64,000 nucleotides of DNA from Oscillatoriaceae cyanobacterium M7585_C2015_266 (GTDB lineage: Bacteria > Cyanobacteriota > Cyanobacteriia > Cyanobacteriales > Oscillatoriaceae): positions 124,001 through 188,000 of the forward strand of contig DVEG01000015.1 of assembly GCA_015295835.1 (NCBI GenBank). The letters are read 5' to 3'. Shown in pieces: positions 54,240 through 63,957 of this stretch. Position 1 is the first letter of the stretch. Each line of letters starts with the position of its first letter. A program made the position numbers and the translations under genes. The notes under the pieces were generated by a model that was not told where the DNA came from, did no database searches, and saw only the letters and a program-made list of their open reading frames with translations.

Positions 54240-54272
54240 TATAAAAAGTTTCAGAGGGGCGGTAAGCCCCTC
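54240..54272 (-). terminator. intrinsic terminator of psbO
   Basis: On the minus strand GAGGGGC, loop TTACC, GCCCCTC (54254-54272) is a perfect 7-bp stem followed by TGAAACTTTTTAT. It lies 24 bases after the psbO stop codon. Confidence 0.65.
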
Positions 54273-54295
54273 CGTAGCCTATAAGCTAGCCAATA

Positions 54296-55126
54296 TTAGG
54301 AAACAGGTTGAACTCGACCGTAGAAGACGCCGCGAATCTTAACATCTAGAGGATCTTTAGCACCCAAATCAGTATCGGAGGGCTGTTCACTTTCAAAAAT
54401 CCCGGCGATCTCTCCAGTAGTCTCATCTACCTTAGAGACTTGAAGGGAAATTTTGCCCTTAGCAACGTCAGCACGCTTGACATTTGTGCGCTCATATTCC
54501 TCAACGTCAGCCCGAGCGGGAACGGCGATAGCGTTGTCATAACCAGTTGCTTCTCCGCGACCTTTAGGATCGAGGAAAGTAGAACCGCGATAGGAGGGGA
54601 CTTTAAATTCGCCTTGAAAATCGGTGGAGGTATTAATACCGTTCAAGCCAGGTTGGCTAGTTGCCACTAGACTTTTAATCGTAAACAAGAAAGGAACTAA
54701 CTCGCCGCCGGGCAGCTTAACGGTGATGGGTTGGAAATCAATACCATCTTGTTCGACAAAAGTAACAGCTCCATTGCTTGCGAGTTTGAGTTGCCCTTGG
54801 ATATCACTTAATGAAGTTGTTAACCGAGTCATTAATTTGCCAGCGACATATTCTGCCTCTTGGCGTTTATTGAGCGGTTCTTCCTTGACAAAAAAGCTCG
54901 TGGGCTGCAAGCAAACATCAGTCAAAACATAAGACTTGCTGGGATCGAGAACAATAGAGCCGCGAGCAGTTTCTTCCAGGGTAGGACAGTTATTGGCCAA
55001 TCCAGTTCCTTTAATCTGGTCGTAAGTTAGAGGAACATTGCTGGCGGTTGCTGGCCCTTCACTACAGGCAGTCAGTAAACTCAGGCAAACTGCTAAAAGT
55101 GCGGCAATGATAGCGCGATAGCTCAT
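54296..55126 (-). CDS. psbO: photosystem II manganese-stabilising protein PsbO
   Basis: PsbO caps the lumenal face of photosystem II and stabilises the Mn4CaO5 cluster. The 276-residue precursor has the signature NKRQEAEYVAGKLMTRLTTS, the DGIDFQPITVKLPGGELVPF block, VPSYRGSTFLDPKGRG, and the C-terminal FESEQPSDTDLGAKDPLDVK. The disulfide Cys47 and Cys72 are present. The signal segment ends in LLTAC (Cys21), a lipobox-like sequence not typical of the model cyanobacteria. I start at ATG (MSYRAI); a TTG at 55138 would add four residues. A clear terminator follows; the gene is probably monocistronic. Confidence 0.96.
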   Translation of the reverse strand: MSYRAIIAALLAVCLSLLTACSEGPATASNVPLTYDQIKGTGLANNCPTLEETARGSIVLDPSKSYVLTDVCLQPTSFFVKEEPLNKRQEAEYVAGKLMTRLTTSLSDIQGQLKLASNGAVTFVEQDGIDFQPITVKLPGGELVPFLFTIKSLVATSQPGLNGINTSTDFQGEFKVPSYRGSTFLDPKGRGEATGYDNAIAVPARADVEEYERTNVKRADVAKGKISLQVSKVDETTGEIAGIFESEQPSDTDLGAKDPLDVKIRGVFYGRVQPVS

Positions 55127-55354
55127 GGTAAACCTCAATCTCCAAAATCAAATTGCCTTTCAAAACATTAGGCTGCAGTAACTAGGGGCGTCTCGTTGCG
55201 ACTAGACAAGCCGCGTGAGCGAGAGCCATTACCCTGAAGCTGTCAAGCTCAATTCTGATAATGGCTGGAATCGTTCGGTCAAGAACTGATTACAAAAAAT
55301 TGTACAGGGGCACGCTACTCTGTACGCCGCGTTCTTGAAAAGCAAAAAATTGAA

Positions 55355-57136
55355 TTAATTTGTGGGAGAAGGTTGTGCCTGCTTTGCGGGTGGAGTGGTA
55401 GGTGCAAGAGGGGGACTAGTCTTTTTGGGAGGCAGTGCCCCTGGTTTTTCTTGTTTCAGTCGTATCAAGATGTCGGAGTGAATGATGCGCTCGCTAGCCA
55501 TGACTGTATTTACCCCAATAGTGCGAATGGCAGCGAGTATAGTTTTAGGCACTGGTGGTAAATCAAGAAAGGCAAACTGCTGGGCGTTATTCATGCGCTC
55601 GATGTCAATAAAAAAGTTGCCGCTACTGACATCGATGGGTGAGGGAAAAGCCTTTTGGAATTCCGGGTTTAGGGCGAGGGGGGCTTGTGGTTTGGGGGTG
55701 ATGGCACTAGCGACGGGGGCTCCAAGGGTAAGGAAAGCGATATTGCCATTTAACCAGCCGCGAGAAAGGGTGACTCCGCCAAATTGAGATGTCCAGTTAA
55801 TTACCGGTTGATTGGCGACTTTGACTTCTTCGACTTTAAATTTGTAGCGATCGCGCATTACTTTATCGAGTCGCTCTAAAGATTTTTCAGCAAGACGGCG
55901 ATTGGAAGCGCGTACCATAAGCATCAGAGCAGAAGGAAACTGAGAGGGATTATTTTCAGCAGCAGGAAGCAGCGACAGGGAAAATTCCCCATCCATCCAG
56001 GCTATAAAATCTTTCTCCCAATCCATACCAGTACTAGAGGCCACACCTTTTTGTAGCCATTCTGGGTTCATAGGTGTTAGCGGATTGAAACGCGCTCCCT
56101 CGGCGTAATCCTGCCACATATGAGCCAGGCTGCTGCCGGAAATCGTCATTAGGGTGTTGGATGGCAGACGAGAAAGAATTTCTTTAGCCCGATTTTCTAC
56201 CCGATGCTTTTTCTGAGTATCTGGTTTCAGCCAGGATACGCTGTTGAAGCGGATGCCTTCTGGTTCGAGGGTGATATTTGTCGCAAAACCTTGCTGTTCT
56301 TTTAGGGGCGCTTGGGCTTGTGGTGGAATCGGTTTAGCGGAGTGAATAGCTGCCACGGCGAGAGCAGCTGGCACGTTGATGTAGACTCTTGCCAAAGGAT
56401 TGGAGGTTTCTATTTTAGCCAGTGCTTCGCTGTAGCCTGGGGTAGTTGTCAGGGAGGGGCTACCTTTATAAGTATCGATCGCTAAATCTATGGCTTGCGG
56501 ATGATTTGTCACTACCATGAAGCGCTCGTCAAACAGGGCTATAGAATAAGTACTCCCATCGGGCAAGCCCTGTATTTCTCTAATTTTGACATTTTTATAA
56601 GTGCGTTCCACCCATTGCCCTTGTTTTAGCGGCTTAGGATTTTCCAGTAGTGCTTTAGCGCGAACGGCGTTTTCGATTGGCAAGATAATAACTACTGACT
56701 CTTGCCCTATAGGTAAATTTGTATTTACAGCACTTTTATTTGTTGAAAGACTGGCTTGAGAGGGCAAAAAGGCGATCGCGATTTCTCTGCCTACCCATGG
56801 CTGGATATCTTGCTCATAGTCATATCCATTTGCCTTCAGCAACTCTTGCCACTTTTCTAGATATTCATCTAGTAGCGCGCGGCTTTCATTGGTGCCGAAA
56901 TCCCGTAGCTTTTGCCACTGTCTTTTATTTGTAGATACAGAAACCGCCACAAAAACATCTTGAGGAATAATATTAGCAGCGAGAGGAATATTTCCTGACG
57001 GCCCTTTTTGAACCAGGGCCAAGTAGGCAGCGATTCCGCCACCGATAAGCAGGATAACCCCGCCTGCAATTAACAGACGAGGGTGTTTGAATTTTTCAAT
57101 TGCGGATTTTGTTTTTTTGAGAAGGGAGTCATCCAT
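55355..57136 (-). CDS. DUF3352 domain protein
   Basis: The 593-residue protein has one N-terminal membrane helix (about residues 19-40, LLIAGGVILLIGGGIAAYLA) and a large extracytoplasmic part matching DUF3352: IIPQDVFVAVSVSTNKRQWQ, PWVGREIAIAFLP, DERFMVVTNHPQAIDLAID, WLNGNIAFLTLGAP. A Pro/Ala-rich tail ends the protein. The function is unknown; the family is widespread in cyanobacteria. I start at the ATG giving MDDSLLKKT, with GTG two codons earlier as an alternative. The periplasmic or lumenal location is inferred from the single anchor. Confidence 0.85.
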   Translation of the reverse strand: MDDSLLKKTKSAIEKFKHPRLLIAGGVILLIGGGIAAYLALVQKGPSGNIPLAANIIPQDVFVAVSVSTNKRQWQKLRDFGTNESRALLDEYLEKWQELLKANGYDYEQDIQPWVGREIAIAFLPSQASLSTNKSAVNTNLPIGQESVVIILPIENAVRAKALLENPKPLKQGQWVERTYKNVKIREIQGLPDGSTYSIALFDERFMVVTNHPQAIDLAIDTYKGSPSLTTTPGYSEALAKIETSNPLARVYINVPAALAVAAIHSAKPIPPQAQAPLKEQQGFATNITLEPEGIRFNSVSWLKPDTQKKHRVENRAKEILSRLPSNTLMTISGSSLAHMWQDYAEGARFNPLTPMNPEWLQKGVASSTGMDWEKDFIAWMDGEFSLSLLPAAENNPSQFPSALMLMVRASNRRLAEKSLERLDKVMRDRYKFKVEEVKVANQPVINWTSQFGGVTLSRGWLNGNIAFLTLGAPVASAITPKPQAPLALNPEFQKAFPSPIDVSSGNFFIDIERMNNAQQFAFLDLPPVPKTILAAIRTIGVNTVMASERIIHSDILIRLKQEKPGALPPKKTSPPLAPTTPPAKQAQPSPTN

Positions 57137-57246
57137 GATCACTTGCTTCGGGGGTGATAAACGGTAGACGGATTATCTGCCAATTTAGGGCTTTAAGAGT
57201 TGAGAAGTTTCTATACAAAAGTAATTCTTAAAATTTTTTACTTCAC

Positions 57247-58422
57247 TTAAGTGATTTGAGGTAAATTAGAGTGGGTATCGGAAATAACCGAACGATACAG
57301 GGTATCCCGTTGTCGCTCAGGACGCCCCAGGGAATGAATCGCTGCCCGCAACTGCTCAACTTTCATCTCAGAGCCGCCTCGTGCCCCAGCCATTGTCGTA
57401 ATATGTTCCTCCATCAAAGTGCCGCCAATGTCGTTGCAACCCCATTTCAAAGCTTCTGTTGCGCCTGCGAGGCCGAGTTTAACCCAACTAGGCTGGTGGT
57501 TGGGAATCCAATTGCCGAGAAAAATTCTAGCCACTGCCGTAAGCAAAAGAGTATCGGCGAGAATGGGTTGATCTCGTCCGACGCGGCGACGTAGGGGTGC
57601 AGGTGCCTTCTGACCGACAAAAGGTAAGAGAATAAACTCACTAAAGCGAGCAGGATATTGTTGAGCGATCGCTCGTTGCTGTAGCGAGCGCAACTTTTCC
57701 AGATGCCCCACTTGTTGCGCTGCCGTCTCGATGTGGTTGCAAAGCATAGTGCTAGTAGTCGGCATTCCCAGTCGATGTGCTGTCTCCACAATTTCCAGCC
57801 AAGTCTCAGTATTAATTTTCTCCGGACAGATAATGCGCCGCACTTCATCGTCAAGAATCTCAGCCGCCGTCCCAGGCATCGAACCCACCCCAGCTTCCTG
57901 TAGCGCTGCAATAACGGCAGCATAACTTATCCCATCTTCCCTAGCAATAAATTGCACCTCTTGAGGAGAAAAAGCATGCAAGTGAAGCTGGGGAAATTCC
58001 TGCTTGATAATTTTCACCAATTGCAAGTAATACGGCAGAGAAGCTCCCTTAATTTTAGCTTTCGGATTCAAACCTCCCTGCATACAAATTTCTGTTGCCC
58101 CCTGCTGTACCGCCGAGGCTGCCTTTTCCAGAATTTGGGCCATGTCTAGCCAAAAAGCCCCTTCTTCTCCTTCATCCCGTCGAAAGGCGCAGAAACTACA
58201 GTGCTGTTCACAGATATTTGTGAAATTGATGTTGCGGTTGATAACATAGGAAACAGCATCACCGACTTGTCGCTGGCGTAATAAGTCGGCAGTATCGCGG
58301 ATGGCGGCTATCTCCTGCTTGTCTTTAACTGAAAGTAGTGCGATCGCCTCTTCAGTAGAAATATCTACACCCGAAACCGCGCGTTCAAGAATAGCATCAA
58401 CAGTTTTACTAATCACAGTCAT
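57247..58422 (-). CDS. cofH: FO synthase subunit CofH (5-deazaflavin pathway)
   Basis: CofH makes the adduct of tyrosine and 5-amino-6-ribitylaminouracil that CofG turns into 7,8-didemethyl-8-hydroxy-5-deazariboflavin (FO). The 391-residue radical SAM protein has CEQHCSFC (Cys71, Cys75, Cys78) after [35 protein letters not shown] and the C-terminal [20 protein letters not shown] typical of CofH. In cyanobacteria FO serves as the antenna chromophore of DNA photolyase. cofG is not in the window, which is usual. The upstream neighbour region (58423-58781) holds only noncoding DNA. Confidence 0.93.
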   Translation of the reverse strand: MTVISKTVDAILERAVSGVDISTEEAIALLSVKDKQEIAAIRDTADLLRQRQVGDAVSYVINRNINFTNICEQHCSFCAFRRDEGEEGAFWLDMAQILEKAASAVQQGATEICMQGGLNPKAKIKGASLPYYLQLVKIIKQEFPQLHLHAFSPQEVQFIAREDGISYAAVIAALQEAGVGSMPGTAAEILDDEVRRIICPEKINTETWLEIVETAHRLGMPTTSTMLCNHIETAAQQVGHLEKLRSLQQRAIAQQYPARFSEFILLPFVGQKAPAPLRRRVGRDQPILADTLLLTAVARIFLGNWIPNHQPSWVKLGLAGATEALKWGCNDIGGTLMEEHITTMAGARGGSEMKVEQLRAAIHSLGRPERQRDTLYRSVISDTHSNLPQIT

Positions 58423-58781
58423 TTACAAAAAAATTAGATTAATCCTTTCCTATGCAAAATTTTCAGGTACAATTATCTGTGTTATTTTTGCGGCCTATAT
58501 TATTTTCAGCCAAGAGAACCGAACAAAAAATCAATTGTAGACTAGAAAAAAAACCAACTACTTCCTGCCTGAGAGAGATTTTTAACAATAGGCGCGCAGT
58601 TATCCTCGTTTTATAACGGTCAACTGCAGCAAGGTGCAAACCAACCATAAAACCCAATAATAGCAAATCAGCGCGGGTTTTACAGTGTCGGTTTCGACAG
58701 CTACAGAAACACTTCCTATTGGATAAGTTCGCTCTAAAAGGCCTCGTGTCCCCTTCTTATCAGCGCACTAAAATCCGCCCA
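58423..58781. other. divergent intergenic region between cofH and the glycan cluster
   Basis: The 359 bases hold no ORF beyond an in-frame TTG extension of the next gene (58719). A TATAAC-like box lies near 58611. No hairpin of note was found. Confidence 0.4.
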
Positions 58782-60011
58782 ATGAGTATCACTCAAACCA
58801 CCTCACTTTTACCCGTACCTTCAGGGCCTTTAGTGATTTCGCCGCTACCACCAACAGCAAACGGTTTACAGAAAAGCCCCCTGGGTTTTTCTCTAGTTAT
58901 TCCTACTTATCAAGAAAGTCAAAATATCCCTGAGCTTATCCGGCAATTGAGTTTGCTGCTGGATAGTATCCTGCCCGACGACTACGAACTAATTGTCGTC
59001 GATGACAATAGCCCCGATCGCACTTGGGAAGTCGCTCAATCCCTTATCCTCGAATATCCCAAACTGCGAGTTATGCGCCGCCAACAAGAGCGTGGACTCT
59101 CTACGGCAGTGATTCGGGGATGGCAAGTAGCTAGAGGAGAGGTTTTAGGTGTTATCGATGCTGACTTGCAGCATCCTCCAGAAACCTTATTAAAACTATG
59201 GTCAGAAATCCAGCGAGGAGCAGATTTAGCGGTGGCAAGTCGTCACGTAGAAGGGGGCGGAGTCAGCGAATGGAGCCTGCTCAGGCGCTTCTTATCTCGC
59301 GGCGCTCAGACTTTGGGATTAGTAATCTTGCCTGAAGTAGTGGGGCGTGTTTCCGATCCGATGAGTGGTTTTTTTTTGGTACGGCGAGAGGCGATCGCTG
59401 GCAAGGTTATGAATCCCCTCGGTTATAAAATTCTTATTGAAGTATTAGGGCGGGGAAATATAAGCTGGATCAAAGAAGTAGGCTATGTATTCCAAGAACG
59501 TCTAGAAGGAAAGAGTAAGGTTACTTGGCGACAATATATAGACTATATCCTCCACTTACTACGGTTGCGCTTTGCTTTATGGCCAGTTGCCCGCTTTCTC
59601 CGTTTTAGCTTGGTTGGCTTTTCCGGGGTATTCGTGGATATGGCCTTCCTCTACCTGTTGAGTGACCCCTCTGCCCTTGGTTGGGGGCTGACTCGCAGTA
59701 AAATAATAGCTGCTGAGATGGCAATTATCAATAATTTTCTGTGGAACGACTTGTGGACTTTTGGCGATATTTCTAGTCATCAGCGAGGCTGGCGCAAGCG
59801 CCTCAAACGTCTGTTAAAGTTTAACCTTATCTGTTTGGTTGGGCTGATATTGAATGTGCTGCTGTTGAACTTACTGTTTAATTTTCTTGGCTTTGCTCAT
59901 CTTCCCTATGGCAGATATATAGCAAATTTAATAGCGATCGCAGCAGTTACTATCTGGAATTTTTGGATTAACCTAAAACTCAGTTGGCGAGTGACGGAAG
60001 TCAATGATTAA
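58782..60011 (+). CDS. GT2 glycosyltransferase fused to a GtrA membrane domain
   Basis: The 409-residue protein has a GT-A domain like dolichol-phosphate mannosyltransferase (about 45-265): FSLVIPTYQESQNIPELIRQ, LIVVDDNSPDRTWEVA, VIDADLQHPPETLLKLW, and a SDPMSGFFLVRREAI acceptor loop. The C-terminus (about 280-405) is a four-helix GtrA domain (FLRFSLVGFSGVFVDMAFLY, NNFLWNDLWTFGDI). Such fusions make and flip polyprenyl-phosphate sugars for envelope glycosylation. I start at the ATG giving MSITQT; a longer TTG frame is unlikely. A GT39-like transferase gene follows 23 bases later, probably using the lipid-linked sugar. Confidence 0.92.
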   Translation: MSITQTTSLLPVPSGPLVISPLPPTANGLQKSPLGFSLVIPTYQESQNIPELIRQLSLLLDSILPDDYELIVVDDNSPDRTWEVAQSLILEYPKLRVMRRQQERGLSTAVIRGWQVARGEVLGVIDADLQHPPETLLKLWSEIQRGADLAVASRHVEGGGVSEWSLLRRFLSRGAQTLGLVILPEVVGRVSDPMSGFFLVRREAIAGKVMNPLGYKILIEVLGRGNISWIKEVGYVFQERLEGKSKVTWRQYIDYILHLLRLRFALWPVARFLRFSLVGFSGVFVDMAFLYLLSDPSALGWGLTRSKIIAAEMAIINNFLWNDLWTFGDISSHQRGWRKRLKRLLKFNLICLVGLILNVLLLNLLFNFLGFAHLPYGRYIANLIAIAAVTIWNFWINLKLSWRVTEVND

Positions 60012-60034
60012 CGATAAAAAATCAAGGATGAAGA

Positions 60035-61870
60035 ATGAAAGATAAATTATTCAGTCTGACCAAAAATTTTAAACTTCATCCTTCAGATTTCAAACTTCTG
60101 TTGTGGTGGATAGCAATTGGCACACTATTGCGGTTTGCACGGCTGGATGCAAAATCTCCGTGGACTGATGAGTTTTCTACAATGGTTTTTAGTCTGGGAA
60201 ATAGTTTTCGCATGGTGCCGCTAGAGCAACCAATTTCTATTGATGTTTTGCTACAGCCGCTAGTGCGATCGCCAAAACAAATAAGCGCACTTGCTCAAGT
60301 TCAAAACGCCATCGAGCGTCTCCTCGATGAAAGCAACCACCCACCAATTTATTTTGCCTTAGCTAATTTGTGGATGCAACTATTTCCAACAGCACCTGGG
60401 GAATATGTTTCCCTTTGGGTAGCGCGTTCCCTACCAGCGCTTCTAGGTGTTGCCTCGATTCCCGCTATGTTTCTCTTGGGAAAAATAGCCTTTCGCTCCC
60501 GCTCTGTCGCTCACCTTGCTGCTGCTCTCATCGCTGTTTCTCCTTACGGCATCTATCTGTCACAAGAAGCTCGTCACTACACTTTAGCAACTTTATTAGT
60601 TATTGCTTCTCTTTGTTGCCTTGCCGTTACGGTGCAAGCAATTGTTCAGCGCCAACCTCTATCTAAAAAAATAGCACTGATTTGGATAATTATCAATAGT
60701 TTAGGCATTGCCGTTCATTATTTTTTTGTTTTCACTCTCTGCGCAGAAGCTTTGGCATTAATCGAATTACTATGGCAACAAAAAAAGACACAGACAGAAA
60801 AATTCTTTTCCCTTTTTTCTTCTCATCTGAAAACTATTTTCATCGTCGCTCTAGGAACGATGATGGCAGGATTGGTATGGGTACCGGTTTGGTTGGGAAG
60901 TGCCGACAGTCGTCTGACGGAATGGATTTATAGTGACGAGCGCACCGGTTTTGCTTGGCTCAGCCCAATTTTTCAAGCTATTGGTGGTTGGATTCCAATG
61001 CTGTATTTGCTGCCAGTAGAATCGCCCTCCCTGCCAGTCGTGATAATTTCTGGTTTGGCAATGCTGATTTTTTTTATTTGGGCAATGCCGATTTTGTGGA
61101 GTGGTTTACGAGCGCAATTAAACTCGTTGGAAAATCAAGAAAATACAAAATTTTTTGTAGTTTTTGTCATAGTAGCGATCGCTATTTTTTTTGGCATTAC
61201 TTACCTAGCAGGAATCGACTTGACGCGCGCAGCTCGCTATAATTTCGTCTATTTTCCAGGCGTCATTGTTTTGTTAGCAGCCAGCCTCGCCGTCACTTGG
61301 AATCAATATTTTTTTTCCCAAAATAATAAGCAGCATCCTCCCGCAAAAATTTCCAAAATCTCTGGAAAAAAAGCAGTCATTCTTATTTGGCTGATGGGAT
61401 TATTAAGTGGATTAACTGTTGTCAGCAATTTAGGCTATCAAAAATATTACCGCCCCGATTTGTTAGTTCCCATAATTCACAAAACCTCTCTTTTTCAAAA
61501 TTCTGCACAAATGCCAAACCCTCCTGCAAAAGTACTGATTGCCACCACCCATAAAACCCACGTTCAAATTGGCGAAATGATGGGTATTGCCTGGGAATTC
61601 CGACGCCTTTATCCGCAAGCTAACTTAATAGCAGATATCAAATTTTTCCTAGCTCATCAAGAAAACGCTTATTGTCAAAAAAATAACTGTAGCGCAGGAA
61701 AAAGCTTGGAAAAAGCAGTAGCAAAACTGCGCCAACCAACAGATGTTTGGTTGGTGAATTTTCACGCGCCAGTCAATTTAGAAGCACAAAATTGTTTTTC
61801 TGTCAAAAAATTGAACGGCGCGTCAGGGGTGAACGGTTATAATTATCAGGTGTATCGCTGTTGGCTCTAG
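60035..61870 (+). CDS. GT39-like polyprenyl-phosphate-dependent glycosyltransferase
   Basis: The 611-residue polytopic membrane protein has about ten to twelve helices and the first-loop Asp-Glu motif WTDEFSTM of the GT-C fold, followed by a long outer loop and LSQEARHYTLATLL, which recalls the ArnT/PMT region. The C-terminal soluble part (about 505-611) has Cys pairs (CQKNNCSAG) suggesting an oxidising periplasm. It should transfer a sugar from the polyprenyl carrier made by its upstream neighbour to a glycan or protein; the acceptor is unknown. The start has GGATGAAG upstream and follows the GT2 gene by 23 bases. Confidence 0.85.
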   Translation: MKDKLFSLTKNFKLHPSDFKLLLWWIAIGTLLRFARLDAKSPWTDEFSTMVFSLGNSFRMVPLEQPISIDVLLQPLVRSPKQISALAQVQNAIERLLDESNHPPIYFALANLWMQLFPTAPGEYVSLWVARSLPALLGVASIPAMFLLGKIAFRSRSVAHLAAALIAVSPYGIYLSQEARHYTLATLLVIASLCCLAVTVQAIVQRQPLSKKIALIWIIINSLGIAVHYFFVFTLCAEALALIELLWQQKKTQTEKFFSLFSSHLKTIFIVALGTMMAGLVWVPVWLGSADSRLTEWIYSDERTGFAWLSPIFQAIGGWIPMLYLLPVESPSLPVVIISGLAMLIFFIWAMPILWSGLRAQLNSLENQENTKFFVVFVIVAIAIFFGITYLAGIDLTRAARYNFVYFPGVIVLLAASLAVTWNQYFFSQNNKQHPPAKISKISGKKAVILIWLMGLLSGLTVVSNLGYQKYYRPDLLVPIIHKTSLFQNSAQMPNPPAKVLIATTHKTHVQIGEMMGIAWEFRRLYPQANLIADIKFFLAHQENAYCQKNNCSAGKSLEKAVAKLRQPTDVWLVNFHAPVNLEAQNCFSVKKLNGASGVNGYNYQVYRCWL

Positions 61871-62013
61871 GGATTTGAAATTTTAGAAACCGAAAACTAG
61901 AACTAACTAATAATAGTAATAAGAAGATAATCTGATATAAAAAAGCAGAAGAAAGCAAGACAGTTTGTACGTTAAGGTAGGAGTGAAAGCGAAATAAACG
62001 TGCCATTGGGTTT

Positions 62014-63456
62014 ATGAGAACAAACAAACTCAACAGTAAAGCCATAACTAGCGCGGCATTGGTGCTAGCCGCTATTTTTTCTCAAGCCGGAGCGCTTTGC
62101 GCGCGTGGCACGCAACTCGAATATTCTCAAATTTCTGTTTCTCTGCCGCCCTTCGCAGCCGCCTATAGAGAGCGGCAGCCCTCTTTGTTGGCTGAAAGTG
62201 ATGCGTTTGCAGAAGGGATTAAAAGTGCTAATAGAGCCGTTTCTCTAACGCGAACGGCAAATTCACCAGAGGAATGGAATAATGTCGCCGTTGCGTGGCT
62301 AGAAGCAGCTACTTGGATGCAAGCGGTTCCGCCTCGAAATCCCAGACGCGCTCTTGCTCAGAAAAAAGTTATTGAATATTTGAGAAATTTCGCTTTCGCA
62401 AAACAAAGAGCCGCTGCCACCACTTCCAATTTGCCCTTTCCGACTTTTGGCAGTGACATACTCGATCAGCAGTTACAGCTTTATCTGTCTTATTTATCTG
62501 CTTTTGGTCCTCCGGATATTCTGATAGTGGGCAGTTCTCGTGCTTTGCAAGGAATTGATCCGAGAACTTTGCAACAAGCTTTAGCGGCTGAAGGTTATAG
62601 GGGTTTGCGGGTATTTAATTTTTCGGTGAATGGGGCGACAGCACAAGTGGTAGATTTTAAATTACGAGAATTGCTCAGTCCGAAGCAGTTGCCGCGATTG
62701 ATTATCTGGGCAGATGGAGCGCGGGCTTTTAATGAGGGGCGGGTTGATCGTACTTATGAGGCGATTGTCAATTCTCCCGGTTATAGCAATCTTAAGTCGG
62801 GAAGGCGTCCAAGTCTGAGTCTGGACGATTTTTCTGCTTCTGAAGAATCAGACGCGTTCCAGGCAAGGGTTTATAGTATTTTCCAGCCAAACCTTGCAAA
62901 AAATTTGAAACCTCAAAAGTTTGATAGTGATTTTTTTGACACTTCGCCGGCGAGCGCGGATTCTTTAACCGCATCCCTATCTTCTGAATTTCAGTTTGCT
63001 TTAAATGCCCTCCTCAACCAGTGGCATAATGTTATTGACTCTAATGGATTTTTCCCCGTATCAGCGCGTTTCAATCCGTTTACTTATTATCGACAAACTC
63101 CCAGAGTTCCAGGTCAGTACGACGGCGACTATGCTTCTTTTCGATTAGGGGGAAAGCAGGCAGCCGCTCTCAATTCTATTGTTGCTTTTACAAGAGCTCG
63201 CCGCATTCCTCTCGTTTTTGTTAATCTACCTCTTACCCAGGATTATTTAGATTCTGTAAGAATGTCTGCTGAACAACAATTTGTACAGGATATGCAGCAA
63301 CGAGCGCGCTCTTTGGGATTTATTTTTCGCAATCTATCTCGACGGGAATTAACCCGGAATGACTTTTTTGCCGATCCCAGTCATATCAATCGCTTTGGCG
63401 CCGCAGCCGTTTCCCGCGCCTTGGCTCGCGATCGCTCTATTCCCTGGCCAAAATAG
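62014..63456 (+). CDS. exported SGNH-hydrolase-like protein
   Basis: The 480-residue protein has an N-terminal signal segment (about 8-28, ITSAALVLAAIFSQAGALCA). It has the SGNH-type motifs ILIVGSSRALQGIDP (Ser nucleophile block), FNFSVNGATAQVVDFKLREL and the C-terminal DPSHINRFGAAAVSRAL (Asp/His block). The overall layout resembles the cyanobacterial DUF1574-type proteins. Such enzymes add or remove acetyl groups on exported glycans. It lies 143 bases after the GT39 gene and completes a three-gene envelope-glycan group, which supports but does not prove that role. Confidence 0.8.
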   Translation: MRTNKLNSKAITSAALVLAAIFSQAGALCARGTQLEYSQISVSLPPFAAAYRERQPSLLAESDAFAEGIKSANRAVSLTRTANSPEEWNNVAVAWLEAATWMQAVPPRNPRRALAQKKVIEYLRNFAFAKQRAAATTSNLPFPTFGSDILDQQLQLYLSYLSAFGPPDILIVGSSRALQGIDPRTLQQALAAEGYRGLRVFNFSVNGATAQVVDFKLRELLSPKQLPRLIIWADGARAFNEGRVDRTYEAIVNSPGYSNLKSGRRPSLSLDDFSASEESDAFQARVYSIFQPNLAKNLKPQKFDSDFFDTSPASADSLTASLSSEFQFALNALLNQWHNVIDSNGFFPVSARFNPFTYYRQTPRVPGQYDGDYASFRLGGKQAAALNSIVAFTRARRIPLVFVNLPLTQDYLDSVRMSAEQQFVQDMQQRARSLGFIFRNLSRRELTRNDFFADPSHINRFGAAAVSRALARDRSIPWPK

Positions 63457-63496
63457 TATTTTTTCCTATTTCCTATTAATATTTTTCTTTTAGGAT

Positions 63497-63543
63497 AGCT
63501 AGCTTTTAGATAAATCGCCTATCCGTGCGAATAAAAGCAAGCT
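63497..63543. terminator. bidirectional hairpin between SGNH and ybaB genes
   Basis: AGCTAGCTTTTA (63497-63508) pairs with TAAAAGCAAGCT (63532-63543) with one mismatch, between convergent stop codons, followed on the plus strand by ACCCTTTTATT. Confidence 0.45.
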
Positions 63544-63612
63544 ACCCTTTTATTAAAATTAAGGGCTGAAAATTTTTCTCAGCTATAGCCGAAAAAGGGG
63601 GTTAGTTTTCCG

Positions 63613-63957
63613 TTACAATCCCGGTATGTTCAGCCCTCCAGTAAGTTCTTCCATGCGTTCGCGCATAGTAGCGGTGGATTTGTCGTAGGCATCTTTCATT
63701 GCTATCTGCACGAGATTAGATACCACTTCAGCTCCTTCGCCTAAAACATCGGGAGAAATGATCACGCGCAGCGGTTCTTGGTTGCCACTTAGGTAAACCT
63801 TGACTAACCCGCCGCCAGCAGTTCCCTCGATTTCCATGCGATCTAGTTCTTCTTGGAGCTTTTTAGCTCCTTCTTGTACCTGCTGTGCTTTTTTAAAAGC
63901 TTCGGTCAGTTCTTTCATTTTCCCAAGACCGAAGCTAAATCCCTGTCCTTTTGACAT
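63613..63957 (-). CDS. YbaB/EbfC family nucleoid-associated protein
   Basis: The 114-residue protein forms a dimeric DNA-binding fold: [20 protein letters not shown], then [46 protein letters not shown], and a C-terminal helix with [20 protein letters not shown]. YbaB/EbfC proteins bind DNA and affect gene expression. The N-terminal tail is longer than in E. coli YbaB. The gene reads out of the window's right end, where its promoter (63958-64000) cannot be judged. Confidence 0.92.
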   Translation of the reverse strand: MSKGQGFSFGLGKMKELTEAFKKAQQVQEGAKKLQEELDRMEIEGTAGGGLVKVYLSGNQEPLRVIISPDVLGEGAEVVSNLVQIAMKDAYDKSTATMRERMEELTGGLNIPGL

